This document shows positions 16,705-26,468 of a stretch of DNA of 64,000 bases, in pieces. The notes beneath the pieces are model-generated. The model was given only the letters and a program-made list of their open reading frames with translations, did no database searches and was not told the origin of the DNA. The position numbers and the translations under genes were made by a program. Source of the DNA: Thermococcus celer Vu 13 = JCM 8558 (GTDB lineage: Archaea > Methanobacteriota_B > Thermococci > Thermococcales > Thermococcaceae); the NCBI RefSeq assembly GCF_002214365.1, contig NZ_CP014854.1, positions 186,001-250,000 on the forward strand, in the 5' to 3' direction. Each line of letters starts with the position of its first letter. The stretch's first letter is position 1.

Positions 16705-19029
16705 TCACCCCTTCCCCGCGTTGAGCCACGCACCCAGGCCCACCTGCCTCGTCTTCTGGTATTTCAGGTCCTCCTTGCGGTAGCCGAAGGCCTTCAGGAT
16801 CCTCTCGACGGCTGGCAGAACCTGGTTCTCGATGTAGTAGTCGGCGTCGTACCTGTGCTTAGTCGGGTCGAACTCGTCGAAGGGAATCGCCCTGTCCCCT
16901 ATCCTTCCGGAGCCCTTGAGGACGATGTAGCTTATCACCGTCCCGGGGCGTATCCTTACCCCCCTCCCGGCCAGGCGCTTCGCCACCGCCACGTGCGGTC
17001 CCGTGGCTTTGTAGTCCCTCAAATCCCTCGTTATCTGCTCGTGGATCACCAGTTTCTCCGGCGGAACCTCGTACTTGCTCAGCTTTTCGGTTACCTCCCT
17101 GACGATTCTAACGGCCTCCTCGACGTCACCGTGCCTCAGTATCGCCTCCAGGACCCTCGCCTGCGTCTCCTTGGCCACCTCGCTCCAGTCCCGCCTGACT
17201 ATCTCGAGGCCGCGCGTGGTTATCTTGCCCTCCTCGTCTATGACCGCGTACTTCTTCTTCGTCACGAAGAAACCCCTCAGGTAGAACCCCTCGTACTCGA
17301 GCTCCAGGAGGCCGGGGAGCTTGGGGTTGATGTATCTCAGGAACCCCCTCGCCCTCTCCTTGACGGTCCCGGCGTCCGCCCCGGGGATCGTGGCGTGCAG
17401 TCCGTCCGTGTCCGCGTAGAGCACCTTGAAGCCGAACTTCTCCTCGAGCTCCCTGATGACCCTATCGATGTACTCCCTGCCCCAGGCGGTAACGCTCTCC
17501 GCGCACTCCCTGCAGTACCACCTCGCCCTCGCGTAGCCGTAGTATCCGTAGAAGCTGTTGGCCAGTATCTTGATGGCCCTCTGCCTGTAATCGAGGAGCT
17601 TCCGCTCAACGGGATCCACAGAGGCCTTCATCCTCCGCTTTATCTTCTGCCTCTCCTCAAGCAGGCCTCCGAGCAGGCTCGGGATGAAGCCCGGAAAATC
17701 TTTGCAGAACTTATGCCCCACCTGGGGGGCGACGTCGTAGTTCTCACAGCCCTCCCTGTTTAGGGTATCGGGCGAGACGTTGTGGGTTATGATGATGGAG
17801 GGGTAAAGAGAGCGAAAGTCGAGGTACACGATGTTCTCCCATAAACCCCTCTCCGGCTCCTTAACGTAACCACCGGCGTAGCCACGCCTCCTGATCTCCA
17901 CTTCCCGGCCGCTCGGCTTGTTCGGGGCCAGTTCGTTCCTCTCGTAGGCCTTCCTCAGGAGGAACCACTCGACCAGGTTGCCGGTGCTCGAGCGGGAGAC
18001 GTCCCAGAGACCCTGGCCGATGAGCCTCGAGAGCTGGGCCTCCATCGGGAAGAACTCCCTCCCGAGCTCGAAGGTAACCTTTGCGTCCTCCATGGAGTAG
18101 CGGGCAACCCTCTCAAGACCCTCGCCGGTTTCCCAGGCCTCCACTATCTCCCCGGCGTAGACCTTCTCCTTTGGCCTCCCGAAGATGGCCTCGTAGACCG
18201 CCTCGAGCGTGTAGGTCGGCAGGTTCACGGTGCGCCTTATCACCGGGTAGAGGTCGAAGTGTATCCTCCCCTTCACCTCGACGGCGAAGCGGTCGCCCAT
18301 GCGCTGGATCTTGGGCTCGCTCCCGTCCCTCCCGAGGATGAACTTCAATCCAAGCTCCTCGGAGCGTCTCTTCAGGTAGGCGAAGTCGAAGTTGTCGCCG
18401 TTGTAAGTTACGAGCACGTCCGGGTCCTTCTCCTTCACCACCTGGAGGAAGCGCTTTATCATCTCCTTCTCGGTCGAGACGACGTCGACGTAGGGGAGGT
18501 CGATCTTCTTCCAGGTTATGACCCTCGCCCCGTCCCCGTCGGCGTAGCTTATCATCAGGATCGGCCCCTCCCCGAACTCGTCTCCCTCGTGGTAGAGGGT
18601 CTCGATGTCGAAGGCCATCAGTTTGAGCTCCTCCTCCCCCTCCATCGGGACGAGCCCCTTATCGATGAGGTAGCGCTTGGCGAAGGGGATGTCGTACTCG
18701 TAGATATCAACGACGGCCGGATGCTTCCTTATCTCGTCCCTTATCGCCGGAACGTCCTGCGGGTGATTGAAGTAGAGCTTCCAGACCTCTATCGGCCTGT
18801 TGAGGAACTTCTTTTCGACCTTCTCCACCCGCTTAACCCTGACGGCCTTCCCGTGGCGCTCAACGGTTATCCTCTTCACCTCCTCGATGGCCGAATCGTC
18901 CTTCAGGAGGGCGTAGATGTAGGGCTCGAAGTCCCTGTCGTAGTCGATTCTGAACTCGCCCTTCTCCTTCCTGAATATCCTCACGACGGGCTTCCCATCT
19001 TCGGTGATGTAGTCAGCGTCCAGGATCAT
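16705..19029 (-). CDS. polB: family B DNA polymerase (replicative/repair, proofreading)
   Basis: A 774-residue archaeal PolB close to the 9°N/KOD enzymes. The 3'-5' exonuclease motifs are Asp141/Glu143 ([10 protein letters not shown]), [10 protein letters not shown] and YSMEDAK; polymerase motifs are [10 protein letters not shown] (A), [13 protein letters not shown] (B) and YADTDG (C). Val93 sits in the uracil-sensing pocket that stalls the enzyme at deaminated bases. No intein interrupts motif A or C, the sites occupied in KOD-like genes. The C-terminus ends in the PIP-like region usual for the family. It acts at replication forks with PCNA. It is monocistronic with a short upstream spacer. 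Confidence 0.97.
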   Translation of the reverse strand: MILDADYITEDGKPVVRIFRKEKGEFRIDYDRDFEPYIYALLKDDSAIEEVKRITVERHGKAVRVKRVEKVEKKFLNRPIEVWKLYFNHPQDVPAIRDEIRKHPAVVDIYEYDIPFAKRYLIDKGLVPMEGEEELKLMAFDIETLYHEGDEFGEGPILMISYADGDGARVITWKKIDLPYVDVVSTEKEMIKRFLQVVKEKDPDVLVTYNGDNFDFAYLKRRSEELGLKFILGRDGSEPKIQRMGDRFAVEVKGRIHFDLYPVIRRTVNLPTYTLEAVYEAIFGRPKEKVYAGEIVEAWETGEGLERVARYSMEDAKVTFELGREFFPMEAQLSRLIGQGLWDVSRSSTGNLVEWFLLRKAYERNELAPNKPSGREVEIRRRGYAGGYVKEPERGLWENIVYLDFRSLYPSIIITHNVSPDTLNREGCENYDVAPQVGHKFCKDFPGFIPSLLGGLLEERQKIKRRMKASVDPVERKLLDYRQRAIKILANSFYGYYGYARARWYCRECAESVTAWGREYIDRVIRELEEKFGFKVLYADTDGLHATIPGADAGTVKERARGFLRYINPKLPGLLELEYEGFYLRGFFVTKKKYAVIDEEGKITTRGLEIVRRDWSEVAKETQARVLEAILRHGDVEEAVRIVREVTEKLSKYEVPPEKLVIHEQITRDLRDYKATGPHVAVAKRLAGRGVRIRPGTVISYIVLKGSGRIGDRAIPFDEFDPTKHRYDADYYIENQVLPAVERILKAFGYRKEDLKYQKTRQVGLGAWLNAGKG

Positions 19030-19175
19030 GTTACCACCGTTGGATTATCGAGCTTGAGACTAATAAACTTCGCCGTTGGGTTCAGGAAAGGAAAGAGAAA
19101 AAGAGCAACGATCAGGACTTCGTAATCTTCCCGCGACCTCCTCATGTCAGCGGTGTTCGTGGGTCTCCAGTGATT

Positions 19176-19791
19176 TCACTTATCTTTCCATTTTATATTC
19201 GGGGCTAAAATTGCGTCCTGAATGGTGGAGATTGGGCTTAGGCGGTACCTGAAGTTGCAGGAAACTTTGTATTCCAAGAAAAGCCTCTTGCTGTCCCGCG
19301 CGGGGAGTAGAGTAAATCCAAATGTGTTGTTACCCTGAGTAACATGTTTCTTAAGGCATGAGGGAGATACCGTGGAGTTCATCGGGTTTACACAGACCTC
19401 GCAGGTCCCGTCGAGCTTTGAAACCACGTTGAACTCAAGGCTGTTTCTGGAATGGGTTAGATAAGCCGTACCGTGGATGGATGGACGGCACCATGACGGC
19501 AAAGGGAAGTGGGACAAGGGAAATGACGGAAAACAGCACAACCACCAAGGGTTTTCTCGCACGCCTTAGAAGGAACCCAAGGTAATATACCGGAATCGCG
19601 GCGAGGAGTAGCGTTCCGAACAGGGAGAACTCCTTATGGACCCAGTACAGGGAGTCCAGCAGGGCAAGCAGGGGAAGGAACACCGCAAGGATCAGGATCC
19701 CGAGGTACAGTTTCCACCGGCCGGGGGACTTGAAGTAGTACCCCGCCAATCCGATTCCAAGCAGGACCGCCAGCAATCCTTTCCACTTCAT
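19176..19791 (-). pseudogene. membrane protein with a frameshift in a tetranucleotide tract
   Basis: From ATG 19791 (AAGGAG 9 nt upstream) a frame gives four hydrophobic helices (MKWKGLLAVLLGIGLAGYY onward) and stops at 19435. The frame shift falls within (TGGA)3 at 19474-19485. Removing one 4-nt unit would join IHG to TAYLTHSRNSLEFNVV, giving a longer protein that ends at 19176 with a soluble C-terminal domain containing four or more Cys (CEVC, SCLKK, SCNF). The join is clean and the far part reads as a protein, so the split is probably a slippage event. The family is not recognised; the shape is a membrane protein with an extracellular Cys-rich domain. Confidence 0.55.
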
Positions 19792-19903
19792 GACGTTCAT
19801 CTCCTTAGATTGAACAAAAGAGAACATGAAAGTTACACTCTCACCCAGCTTAACATCCACCGATAATCATCACATTTTTAAGCTCTCCTGCAGAGCCCCT
19901 CTC

Positions 19904-21259
19904 ATGGAGCTGTTTTACAGGGTGAGCCTTCAGGAGATAGTCGCCGACGCGCTGAGCCTCGTTGAGGAGCGCGAGCTGTCGTCGAAGCACGCCCTCGAGC
20001 GGGTTTTTAGAAAGGTGGCCGGGAATGACAGGGAAAAGGCTCGAGGGCTGGCCCATGCATACGTCTTCGAGATAGAGAAGTGGAGGGGAAAAATAGACTT
20101 CATAATAAACTCCATCCTCAGGGGCTCCACCGTTGAGGACCTCGACCCCTACCTGGCGAACCTCCTCAGGATAGGAACCTTCGAGATCCACTTCAGAAAG
20201 GTGCCCCCCGCGGTGGCCACGGACTCGATAATACGCGTCGTGAAGGAGCGCTTCGACCTCTCCCGGGCCCGCTTCGTCAACGCCCTCATGCGTTCTATCG
20301 AGGGATTCGACGTTGAAAGGGCCCTCAAGAAACTCAAGGAGAGGGACAGGATCGGGTGGTTGAGCGTCCGCTTCTCTCACCCGAGGTGGTACGTTGAGTA
20401 CGCTATCGACCTGCTCGGCTACGACGAGGCGGTAAAGCTCCTCCTGAGCAACAACAGGCCCCAGCGTTATTACGTGAGGGCGAACACCCTCAAGACCGAC
20501 GTCGACTCGCTGAGGGACTACCTCGAGGAGAACGGCGTGAGGACAGCCCTAACTCCTGTTCCCGATGTCCTCAAGGTCCTCGAGTACAGAAAACCGGTGA
20601 CGAGGCTCGAATGGTACAGAGAGGGAAAGTTCGTCATCCAGGACCTGGCGAGCGCCTACGTTGCCCACGTTTTGAATCCCGAGCCGGGCGAGAGGGTTCT
20701 GGACTTAGCCGCGGCCCCGGGGAGCAAGACGTTCCACGCGGCGGCGCTGATGGAGAACAGGGGAGAGATAGTGGCGGTCGATTACTCCTACGACAGGTTG
20801 ATGCGCATGAGGGAGAAGATGAAGCTCCTGGGTATCGAAAACGTTAAACTCGTCCACGCAGACGGGCAGAGCTTCAGGGACGGAGAGGGGTTCGATAGAG
20901 TAATCCTCGACGCGCCGTGCTCGAGCTCCGGAACCTACCGCCAGTTCCCTGAGGTGAAGTGGCGCTTCAACGAGGATAAGATCCGGAAGATAATAAGCGT
21001 TCAGCGCAACATGCTCCGCAACGCGTACGAGAACCTCCGGGATGGCGGGGAGATGACCTACTCGACGTGCTCCATCAGGATAGACGAGGACGAGGAGAAC
21101 GTCCTCTTCGCGCTTGAGAAGGTCGGGTTAGAACTGGTAAAGCACGACTTCGGGTGGGGCGACAGGGGTTTCCTGGAGATCGGTGATTGGGTCTTCAGGA
21201 CGTGGACGCACAGGCACGACTGCAACGGCTTTTTCATTGCGAAACTTAGGAAGGCTTAA
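19904..21259 (+). CDS. RNA cytosine-C5 methyltransferase, NOL1/NOP2/Sun family with NusB-like domain
   Basis: A 451-residue S-adenosylmethionine-dependent m5C RNA methylase. The N-terminal 150 residues resemble the NusB-like RNA-binding domain fused in RsmB-type enzymes. The methylase motifs are DLAAAPGSKTFHAA (SAM-binding, motif I), ILDAPCSSSGTYR (motif IV, PC) and YSTCSI (motif VI catalytic TC). It probably methylates rRNA or tRNA. The ATG at 19904 is preceded closely by a TATA-like CATTTTTAAG, which suggests a very short leader. Confidence 0.9.
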   Translation: MELFYRVSLQEIVADALSLVEERELSSKHALERVFRKVAGNDREKARGLAHAYVFEIEKWRGKIDFIINSILRGSTVEDLDPYLANLLRIGTFEIHFRKVPPAVATDSIIRVVKERFDLSRARFVNALMRSIEGFDVERALKKLKERDRIGWLSVRFSHPRWYVEYAIDLLGYDEAVKLLLSNNRPQRYYVRANTLKTDVDSLRDYLEENGVRTALTPVPDVLKVLEYRKPVTRLEWYREGKFVIQDLASAYVAHVLNPEPGERVLDLAAAPGSKTFHAAALMENRGEIVAVDYSYDRLMRMREKMKLLGIENVKLVHADGQSFRDGEGFDRVILDAPCSSSGTYRQFPEVKWRFNEDKIRKIISVQRNMLRNAYENLRDGGEMTYSTCSIRIDEDEENVLFALEKVGLELVKHDFGWGDRGFLEIGDWVFRTWTHRHDCNGFFIAKLRKA

Positions 21260-21265
21260 AAAAGG

Positions 21266-21883
21266 CTAAACAATGGGTTTTCTCCTCACGGGCCCCCAGG
21301 GTTTCTCCTCCTCGAAGACCTCCGCGGCGAAACGGTAAACCCTCGTGTCCTCGTCGAGCCAGCAGTCCGGGGGAAGCCCGGCCTTCCAGCAGGTCTGGGC
21401 CAGGAACTCCTCCTCGTCCCAGCCCCACTCCACGGGCACCTGGGGAAGGAGCAGGCCGGAGTATATGCCCTTCTCGACTATGAGACCGTCCCTCCCGACC
21501 TTTATCTTCCCCGGCCTCTCCGCCGGCGGCCCCTCTATCAATTCGGGGGGAGTCAGAACGCTCACCTCGACGACGAGGTCGTCCAGTTCGCTCTCCCTGA
21601 CGGGGGGAAAGCGCGGGTCGTCGACGGCCGCGTAGATGGCCGCCTTTATGGTTGCCTCGACCAGAGGGTATATCGGCAGGGGAAAGCCTATGCATCCCCT
21701 GAGCGCGGCCTGAGGGGGAGCGTGCCGTCTGTTGAGGGTCACGAAAACGCCCATCTTTTCCCATAGCTCCGGAGGGGTGTCCCCGGGCGGTTTTATGGTC
21801 CTTCCGTTCCTCACGTACTCCTCCACGGCCCTCCTCGCGAGCCTCACCAGGAATTCACCCCACTCGTCCCGGATTCTGTACAT
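21266..21883 (-). CDS. AMMECR1 domain protein
   Basis: A 205-residue soluble protein of the AMMECR1 family, close to PH0010 of P. horikoshii. The family motif [14 protein letters not shown] near residue 65 and DDPRFPPV are plain. The function of the family is unsettled, and its fold is known from PH0010. The start ATG at 21883 has GGTGA 5 nt upstream; an in-frame upstream start (21898) is less likely. It converges on the m5C methylase gene with a few nt between the stops. Confidence 0.93.
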   Translation of the reverse strand: MYRIRDEWGEFLVRLARRAVEEYVRNGRTIKPPGDTPPELWEKMGVFVTLNRRHAPPQAALRGCIGFPLPIYPLVEATIKAAIYAAVDDPRFPPVRESELDDLVVEVSVLTPPELIEGPPAERPGKIKVGRDGLIVEKGIYSGLLLPQVPVEWGWDEEEFLAQTCWKAGLPPDCWLDEDTRVYRFAAEVFEEEKPWGPVRRKPIV

Positions 21884-21978
21884 TATCCTCACCCCCAATC
21901 CCTATGTTGGAGCACCGTTATTTACCTTTCCCGTAAGGCTTAAAAGATTGCCGAAAAAAGTTAAGTCGGGTGTCGAAG

Positions 21979-22281
21979 ATGGTGATAGTGGAGTTCATCA
22001 TCGTCCCCCTCGGCGAGAGGAGCATCAGCCGGTACGTTGCCGAGGTAGTAAAGCTTTTAGATAAAAAAGGTGTTAAATACCAACTGACGCCGATGTCAAC
22101 CGTGATGGAGGTTCCAACTGTTGGGGACGCGTTCGCCATCATAGAGGAGGCACACGAGCTGATGTTCAAACTCGGTGCAGAGAGGGTCTCGACGACGGTT
22201 AGAATCGACGACAGGCGCGATAGGGAGAGGAAGATGGAAGACAAGGTAAAATCCGTGATGGAGAAGGTCCGGGGTGGTTGA
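21979..22281 (+). CDS. MTH1187 family thiamine-binding protein
   Basis: A 100-residue ferredoxin-like protein of the MTH1187/YkoF type (DUF77). The motifs EFIIVPLGE, SISRYVAEVVKLLD and KYQLTPMSTVMEV are conserved in the family, whose members bind thiamine or its pyrimidine moiety. The start at ATG 21979 has GGTG close upstream. It overlaps the DUF373 gene by 8 nt, so a coupled operon continues into that gene and the coiled-coil gene after it. Confidence 0.85.
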   Translation: MVIVEFIIVPLGERSISRYVAEVVKLLDKKGVKYQLTPMSTVMEVPTVGDAFAIIEEAHELMFKLGAERVSTTVRIDDRRDRERKMEDKVKSVMEKVRGG

Positions 22282-23416
22282 GATTAAGGCCCTGATCTTA
22301 GCGATAGACCGTGATGACGACTTCGGGAAGAAGGCGGGCGTTGAGGGTCCCGTCGTCGGAAGGGAGGCGTGCATAGACGCGGCCCTGAAGCTCAGCCTGG
22401 CCGATCCGGAGGACAGCGACGCCAACGTGGTCTACGCGGCCGTTAAACTCCACGACGAGCTGAAGGAGAGAGGGGAGTTCGATGAGGTCGAGGTGGCCCT
22501 CATAACGGGTCACCCCAAGGTGGGCGTCAAGAGCGATGTGGAGCTGGCGCGACAGCTGGACGAGGTTCTGAAGGGGTTCCCGGCCGATGGGGTGATACCC
22601 GTCACGGACGGGGCGGAGGACGAGCAGATATTCCCGATAATCACCTCGAAGGTCCCGATTATAAGCTCCCACCGCGTCGTCGTCAAGCAGAGCGAGGGCA
22701 TAGAGACGACCTACTACATCCTCTACCGCTACACAAGGGAGATACTAAGCGATCCCGAGGTGGCAAAGGTGGTCCTCGGGATCCCGGGGATGATACTCCT
22801 GCTCTACGGGATAGCGAGGCTCATAGGCGTCTGGTACCCTAACAGCGTTAAGATAGTCTCGGCCACGATAACCGGGACGATACTCCTCCTGACGGGTGGC
22901 TATTTCTTCACTAAGGGCTTCCGGTTCAACTTCAGGGAGACCCTCACGAAGCAGTTCGTGTTCGTGATCTCGGTGGCCGCCGGGATTTTGATAATCGTGG
23001 GCGGTTCCATAAACGCCTACTTCCGGCTTGAGGAGTACTCAAGGCAGTTAATCGGCGGCTATCCGGGAACACAGTTGCTGGCGATCCTTATTTACCTGAA
23101 CGCCATAGGGGCACCGCTTATAACAGGAATATCCACTATGATAGCCGGAAAGATCATACAGTCCTACCTACGGAAGGATCACCACATATGGTACCAGGTT
23201 TCGGCCTTACTCCTTATGCCGGCTCTCTGGATAACGATAGACCTGACGACGAGGTACGCTATGGCCATACTAACGATATCCAACATAGACGTCTTCGCGA
23301 AACTCATCGCCGCCATTATCGATGTGGCCGTGGCGATTCTCGTTGGAGTGTACATGAGGGGAAAGGTAAGGGGATGGATGAGCGTTGAGGCTGGAACGAG
23401 CACTCGAGGAGTATGA
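22274..23416 (+). CDS. DUF373 family membrane protein
   Basis: A 380-residue protein of the archaeal DUF373 family. The N-terminal 150 residues are a soluble domain (LILAIDRDDDFG, VALITGHPKVGVKSD, DGAEDEQIFPIITSKVPII) and the rest consists of six or seven membrane helices. The function is unknown. The GTG start lies inside the end of the MTH1187 gene, and its own 3' end overlaps the coiled-coil gene by about 30 nt, which argues that the three products work together. Confidence 0.85.
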   Translation: MVEIKALILAIDRDDDFGKKAGVEGPVVGREACIDAALKLSLADPEDSDANVVYAAVKLHDELKERGEFDEVEVALITGHPKVGVKSDVELARQLDEVLKGFPADGVIPVTDGAEDEQIFPIITSKVPIISSHRVVVKQSEGIETTYYILYRYTREILSDPEVAKVVLGIPGMILLLYGIARLIGVWYPNSVKIVSATITGTILLLTGGYFFTKGFRFNFRETLTKQFVFVISVAAGILIIVGGSINAYFRLEEYSRQLIGGYPGTQLLAILIYLNAIGAPLITGISTMIAGKIIQSYLRKDHHIWYQVSALLLMPALWITIDLTTRYAMAILTISNIDVFAKLIAAIIDVAVAILVGVYMRGKVRGWMSVEAGTSTRGV

Positions 23417-24446
23417 GAAGAGGCGAAAGAAGGCCGAGAAAGAGGTCGAGAAGGCAAGGAAGCGTTACAACAAACGCCTGGAGAAGAAGATAAAGCAGAT
23501 TCTGAAGAGTATAGAGGAGCTGGAGAGAAAGGAGATCCCCAAGAAGGTCGACGAGAACCTCCGAAAGATGGTCGCGGCCGAGAGGAAGAACTACGTCACC
23601 GCACTGAGGAACGCGCTGAGGGGCATAGGGGACATGGACGACCTCGGAAAGCGCCTCCCCGATCTGGCCAAGCTCCACGTGGGACACGGGAGGTACCTGC
23701 TCATACTCTTCGAGAAGGATGTCTACGCAATTAACCGCCTGCTCAAGGAGCTGAACGAGGAGTACTTGGAGTACTACAATGAGCTGAGCAAAAAGGGACT
23801 GCCGGACCTTCGTCTGAGGGAGCTCATCGAGGAGGAGAGGGAAACCCGAAAGAGCATCTTCAGGCTCGAGGAAGAAAAGAGGAAGCTTCTGAAGGAGATG
23901 CGGAGTAAAGAGGAGAAACTCAAAGAGTTCTACGCCAGAAACAAACTCAGGGAGCTCGAGGAGGAGATAAAAAGCCTTTCCTCATCGATAAGGAGTGCCG
24001 AGATGGAGGTTCGCTCGAAGGCCTCAAAACTCCAGAAACCGATAAAGAGGATGCGCCTCCACGAACCCATCGCACGGGAGCTGATAGAGGACAGCGGAGT
24101 TGCCCTCAGAAAGCCAGACGAGTTCCTCACCCTCCTCCAGAAGGTACATCCAAGACTGGAGGGCAAGTACAGAAAAACCGCCAGATGGCTGATGGAAAAC
24201 CTCAAAGAGAGATCCGAGGCCATCGCCCGGGAGAAGGAAGGGCTTTTAGAGCTCGAGAGAAAAAGGGACGAGATTCTGGCCGGCGGGGAGGAGAAAAAGA
24301 AGGAGGTATGGGAGCTCGAGCGCCTCATCGAGGAAAAGGAAGCGGAGATACAAAAGCTAAGGAACAGGCTGGAGCACCTCGAGAGGGAACTAAACGAGAG
24401 CCTGAGGAAACTCGAGGAGATACTCGGGGAGAGGATCGAGCGATAG
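23385..24446 (+). CDS. long coiled-coil protein
   Basis: A 353-residue, highly charged protein, nearly all Glu, Lys, Arg and Leu heptads, with a central part (about residues 70-120) that is less coiled. There is no membrane segment or catalytic motif. It begins at TTG inside the DUF373 gene, so it is probably translationally coupled. It resembles cytoskeletal or tether-type coiled-coil proteins by composition only; I do not recognise a family. Confidence 0.7.
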   Translation: MRLERALEEYEKRRKKAEKEVEKARKRYNKRLEKKIKQILKSIEELERKEIPKKVDENLRKMVAAERKNYVTALRNALRGIGDMDDLGKRLPDLAKLHVGHGRYLLILFEKDVYAINRLLKELNEEYLEYYNELSKKGLPDLRLRELIEEERETRKSIFRLEEEKRKLLKEMRSKEEKLKEFYARNKLRELEEEIKSLSSSIRSAEMEVRSKASKLQKPIKRMRLHEPIARELIEDSGVALRKPDEFLTLLQKVHPRLEGKYRKTARWLMENLKERSEAIAREKEGLLELERKRDEILAGGEEKKKEVWELERLIEEKEAEIQKLRNRLEHLERELNESLRKLEEILGERIER

Positions 24447-24486
24447 GTTTATGAGTTAGGTTTCCCTAATTCTTTCGGTGGTCAGG

Positions 24487-25332
24487 ATGTTCAAGATCGA
24501 TAGACTCCGCTTCGGAACCGCCGGCATACCCCTCTCGACACCGAGGCGCTCAACGATAGACGGCATACTGCAGGTTAGAAAGCTGGGGTTAGATGCCATG
24601 GAGCTCGAGTTCGTCAGGGGCGTCAACATGAAGCCGGAACTCGCGAAGAAGGTGAAGTACGTCGCCAAAAAGAACGACGTCGTGCTAACGGCCCACGCCC
24701 CCTACTACATCAACCTCAACGCGGCCGAGAAGGCCAAGGTCGAGGCGAGCAAAAGGCGGATAATCCAGAGCGCCGAGCGGCTTTATCAAGCCGGCGGCTG
24801 GAGCGTCGTCTTTCACGCGGGTTACTACCTGAAGCAGAACCCGGCGAAGGTCTACGGGAGGATAAAAAACGAGCTCAAGGAAGTCATCAAGACCCTTCAG
24901 GACAGGGGCATCGAGATATGGGTGAGGCCCGAGATAACCGGGAAGCCGACCCAGTTCGGGGACCTGAAGGAGCTCGTCAACCTCAGCGAGGAGCTCGAGA
25001 TGGTGCTGCCGACGATAGACTTCGCCCACTGCCACGCAAGGAACGCCGGGAAGTTCAACACCGTTGAGGAGTGGCGTGAGATGCTGGGCTTCATGGAGGA
25101 CCGCCTCGGCCGGGAGGCCCTCGACAACATGCACATCCACATGAGCGGCATAAACTACACCGCCAAGGGCGAGAGGAACCACCTGCCCCTCAGGGAGAGC
25201 GACATGAACTGGGAGGACCTGATGAGGGTCCTCAAGGAGTTCAGGGTCAGGGGGGTACTGATAAGCGAGAGCCCCAACATCGAGGAGGACGCGCTCAGGA
25301 TGAAGAGAAAATACGAGGAGGTAAAGGTCTGA
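24487..25332 (+). CDS. nfo: deoxyribonuclease IV (AP endonuclease family 2)
   Basis: A 281-residue TIM-barrel enzyme of the xylose isomerase-like AP endonuclease class. The motif FRFGTAGIPLS at the start, the metal residues in TAHAPYY, VFHAGYY, HCHARN and HIHMSG, and the SESPNIE end are typical. It cleaves at abasic and damaged sites in DNA. The start ATG at 24487 is preceded by GGTG. The preceding operon ends 40 nt upstream, and a short TTTAT-type promoter lies between. Confidence 0.82.
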   Translation: MFKIDRLRFGTAGIPLSTPRRSTIDGILQVRKLGLDAMELEFVRGVNMKPELAKKVKYVAKKNDVVLTAHAPYYINLNAAEKAKVEASKRRIIQSAERLYQAGGWSVVFHAGYYLKQNPAKVYGRIKNELKEVIKTLQDRGIEIWVRPEITGKPTQFGDLKELVNLSEELEMVLPTIDFAHCHARNAGKFNTVEEWREMLGFMEDRLGREALDNMHIHMSGINYTAKGERNHLPLRESDMNWEDLMRVLKEFRVRGVLISESPNIEEDALRMKRKYEEVKV

Positions 25333-26385
25333 TCAAGCTTTGCTCAGCCGCCCGTAACGCCCAAGGATCTCGAGGGTCTCCTCGACGGGGAGGGCGTACC
25401 TCACCCTGCCGTTTCTTCCCCTCGTCGTCTTCGCCTGCAGGAGGGAGTTTACTATCGCTTCCTCCGTGGAATCCACCGCGGCTATGAATAGCCTGTTGAG
25501 GGCGTCATCGGGCAGAAAACCGATGGCCTGGACTTCCTTACCTGTTGGAACCGTCTGGGCCGTCGAGAAGGCCAGGATTATGTCCCCGCTCCCGTTGTGG
25601 CCGTAGGAACCCGTTCTGGCGAGACCGAGGACGGCCCTCCTGGCGAGCCTCGTTAGTTGTCTCGAGGTCAGCGGAGCATCCGTGGCCACAACGATGGATA
25701 CGCTCCCCCTAACTCCCATCGCCAGCCCCCTTCCGGGGTAGTCCCTCAGCTCCCACCCCACAGGGACACCGGCTACGATTAAATCCTCCCGCTTACCGAA
25801 GTTGCTGAGGACGAGGGAGGCAACCGTGTACTCCTCACCGCCTATCTCCACGACCCTCGAGGACGAGCCGATCCCGCCCTTGAACTCGAAGGCACTCATT
25901 CCGGTGCCCGCTCCCACGGAACCTTCCTCGAAGTCGAGTGAGGCATTTTTAAAGGCTTCGAAGACGTGTTCTTCCCCCACGGCCCGTTTTTTGTTGTCGT
26001 TTAGGTAGCCGTCGTTGCACTCCATCACCACAGGATTAACCGAGATGGCTTCGGGGTTCGCCCCGGCCCAGAGGCTCACCAGTGCATCCGCCACGCGGTA
26101 GCCGTTGAGGGTGCTCGTCAAAGCTATGGGTGTCTCTAAGTAGCCGAGTTCCTCAATTTGGACGAAGCCTATCGGTTTGGAGAAGCCGTTGAAGGTGTAG
26201 ACCCCCGCGAAGAGTCTCTCCTCGTAGGGGTTCCTGACCGGCGGCAGGAGGAGCGTAACGCCCGTCCTGATGTCCTCTCCCTCGATTATGGTTGAGTGGC
26301 CGACTTTAACGCCCAGATCTGCTATGGAGTTCCTCTTCCCGTGCCCGTAACGACCCATCCTTATCCCGAGATCGGGGGCCTTCAT
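25333..26385 (-). CDS. DmpA/S58-type aminopeptidase
   Basis: A 350-residue protein of the peptidase family S58/P1 (DmpA), which self-cleaves at Gly-Ser to expose an N-terminal serine. The pattern LARTGSYGHNGSGDIILAFSTA near residue 240 contains the conserved GS and NGSGD. Early motifs NSIADLGVKVGHST and ISVNPVV are family-typical. It hydrolyses N-terminal residues of peptides or amides. ATG at 26385 (GGTGGT upstream) is chosen over the earlier start. It lies divergent from the ABC permease gene. Confidence 0.85.
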   Translation of the reverse strand: MKAPDLGIRMGRYGHGKRNSIADLGVKVGHSTIIEGEDIRTGVTLLLPPVRNPYEERLFAGVYTFNGFSKPIGFVQIEELGYLETPIALTSTLNGYRVADALVSLWAGANPEAISVNPVVMECNDGYLNDNKKRAVGEEHVFEAFKNASLDFEEGSVGAGTGMSAFEFKGGIGSSSRVVEIGGEEYTVASLVLSNFGKREDLIVAGVPVGWELRDYPGRGLAMGVRGSVSIVVATDAPLTSRQLTRLARRAVLGLARTGSYGHNGSGDIILAFSTAQTVPTGKEVQAIGFLPDDALNRLFIAAVDSTEEAIVNSLLQAKTTRGRNGRVRYALPVEETLEILGRYGRLSKA

Positions 26386-26468
26386 GGTACCACCGGTGAA
26401 GGTTCGCGGCCGGGGTTTAAGGACCTTGCCAATCAACCCTTATAAAGGGCAAAAACCGAGTTATCACC

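Noticed and set aside
16516-17763. A long plus-strand frame opposite polB.
   Set aside because: Antisense shadow of a well-conserved polymerase; only its first 60 codons outside polB look meaningful (see remnant at 16458).
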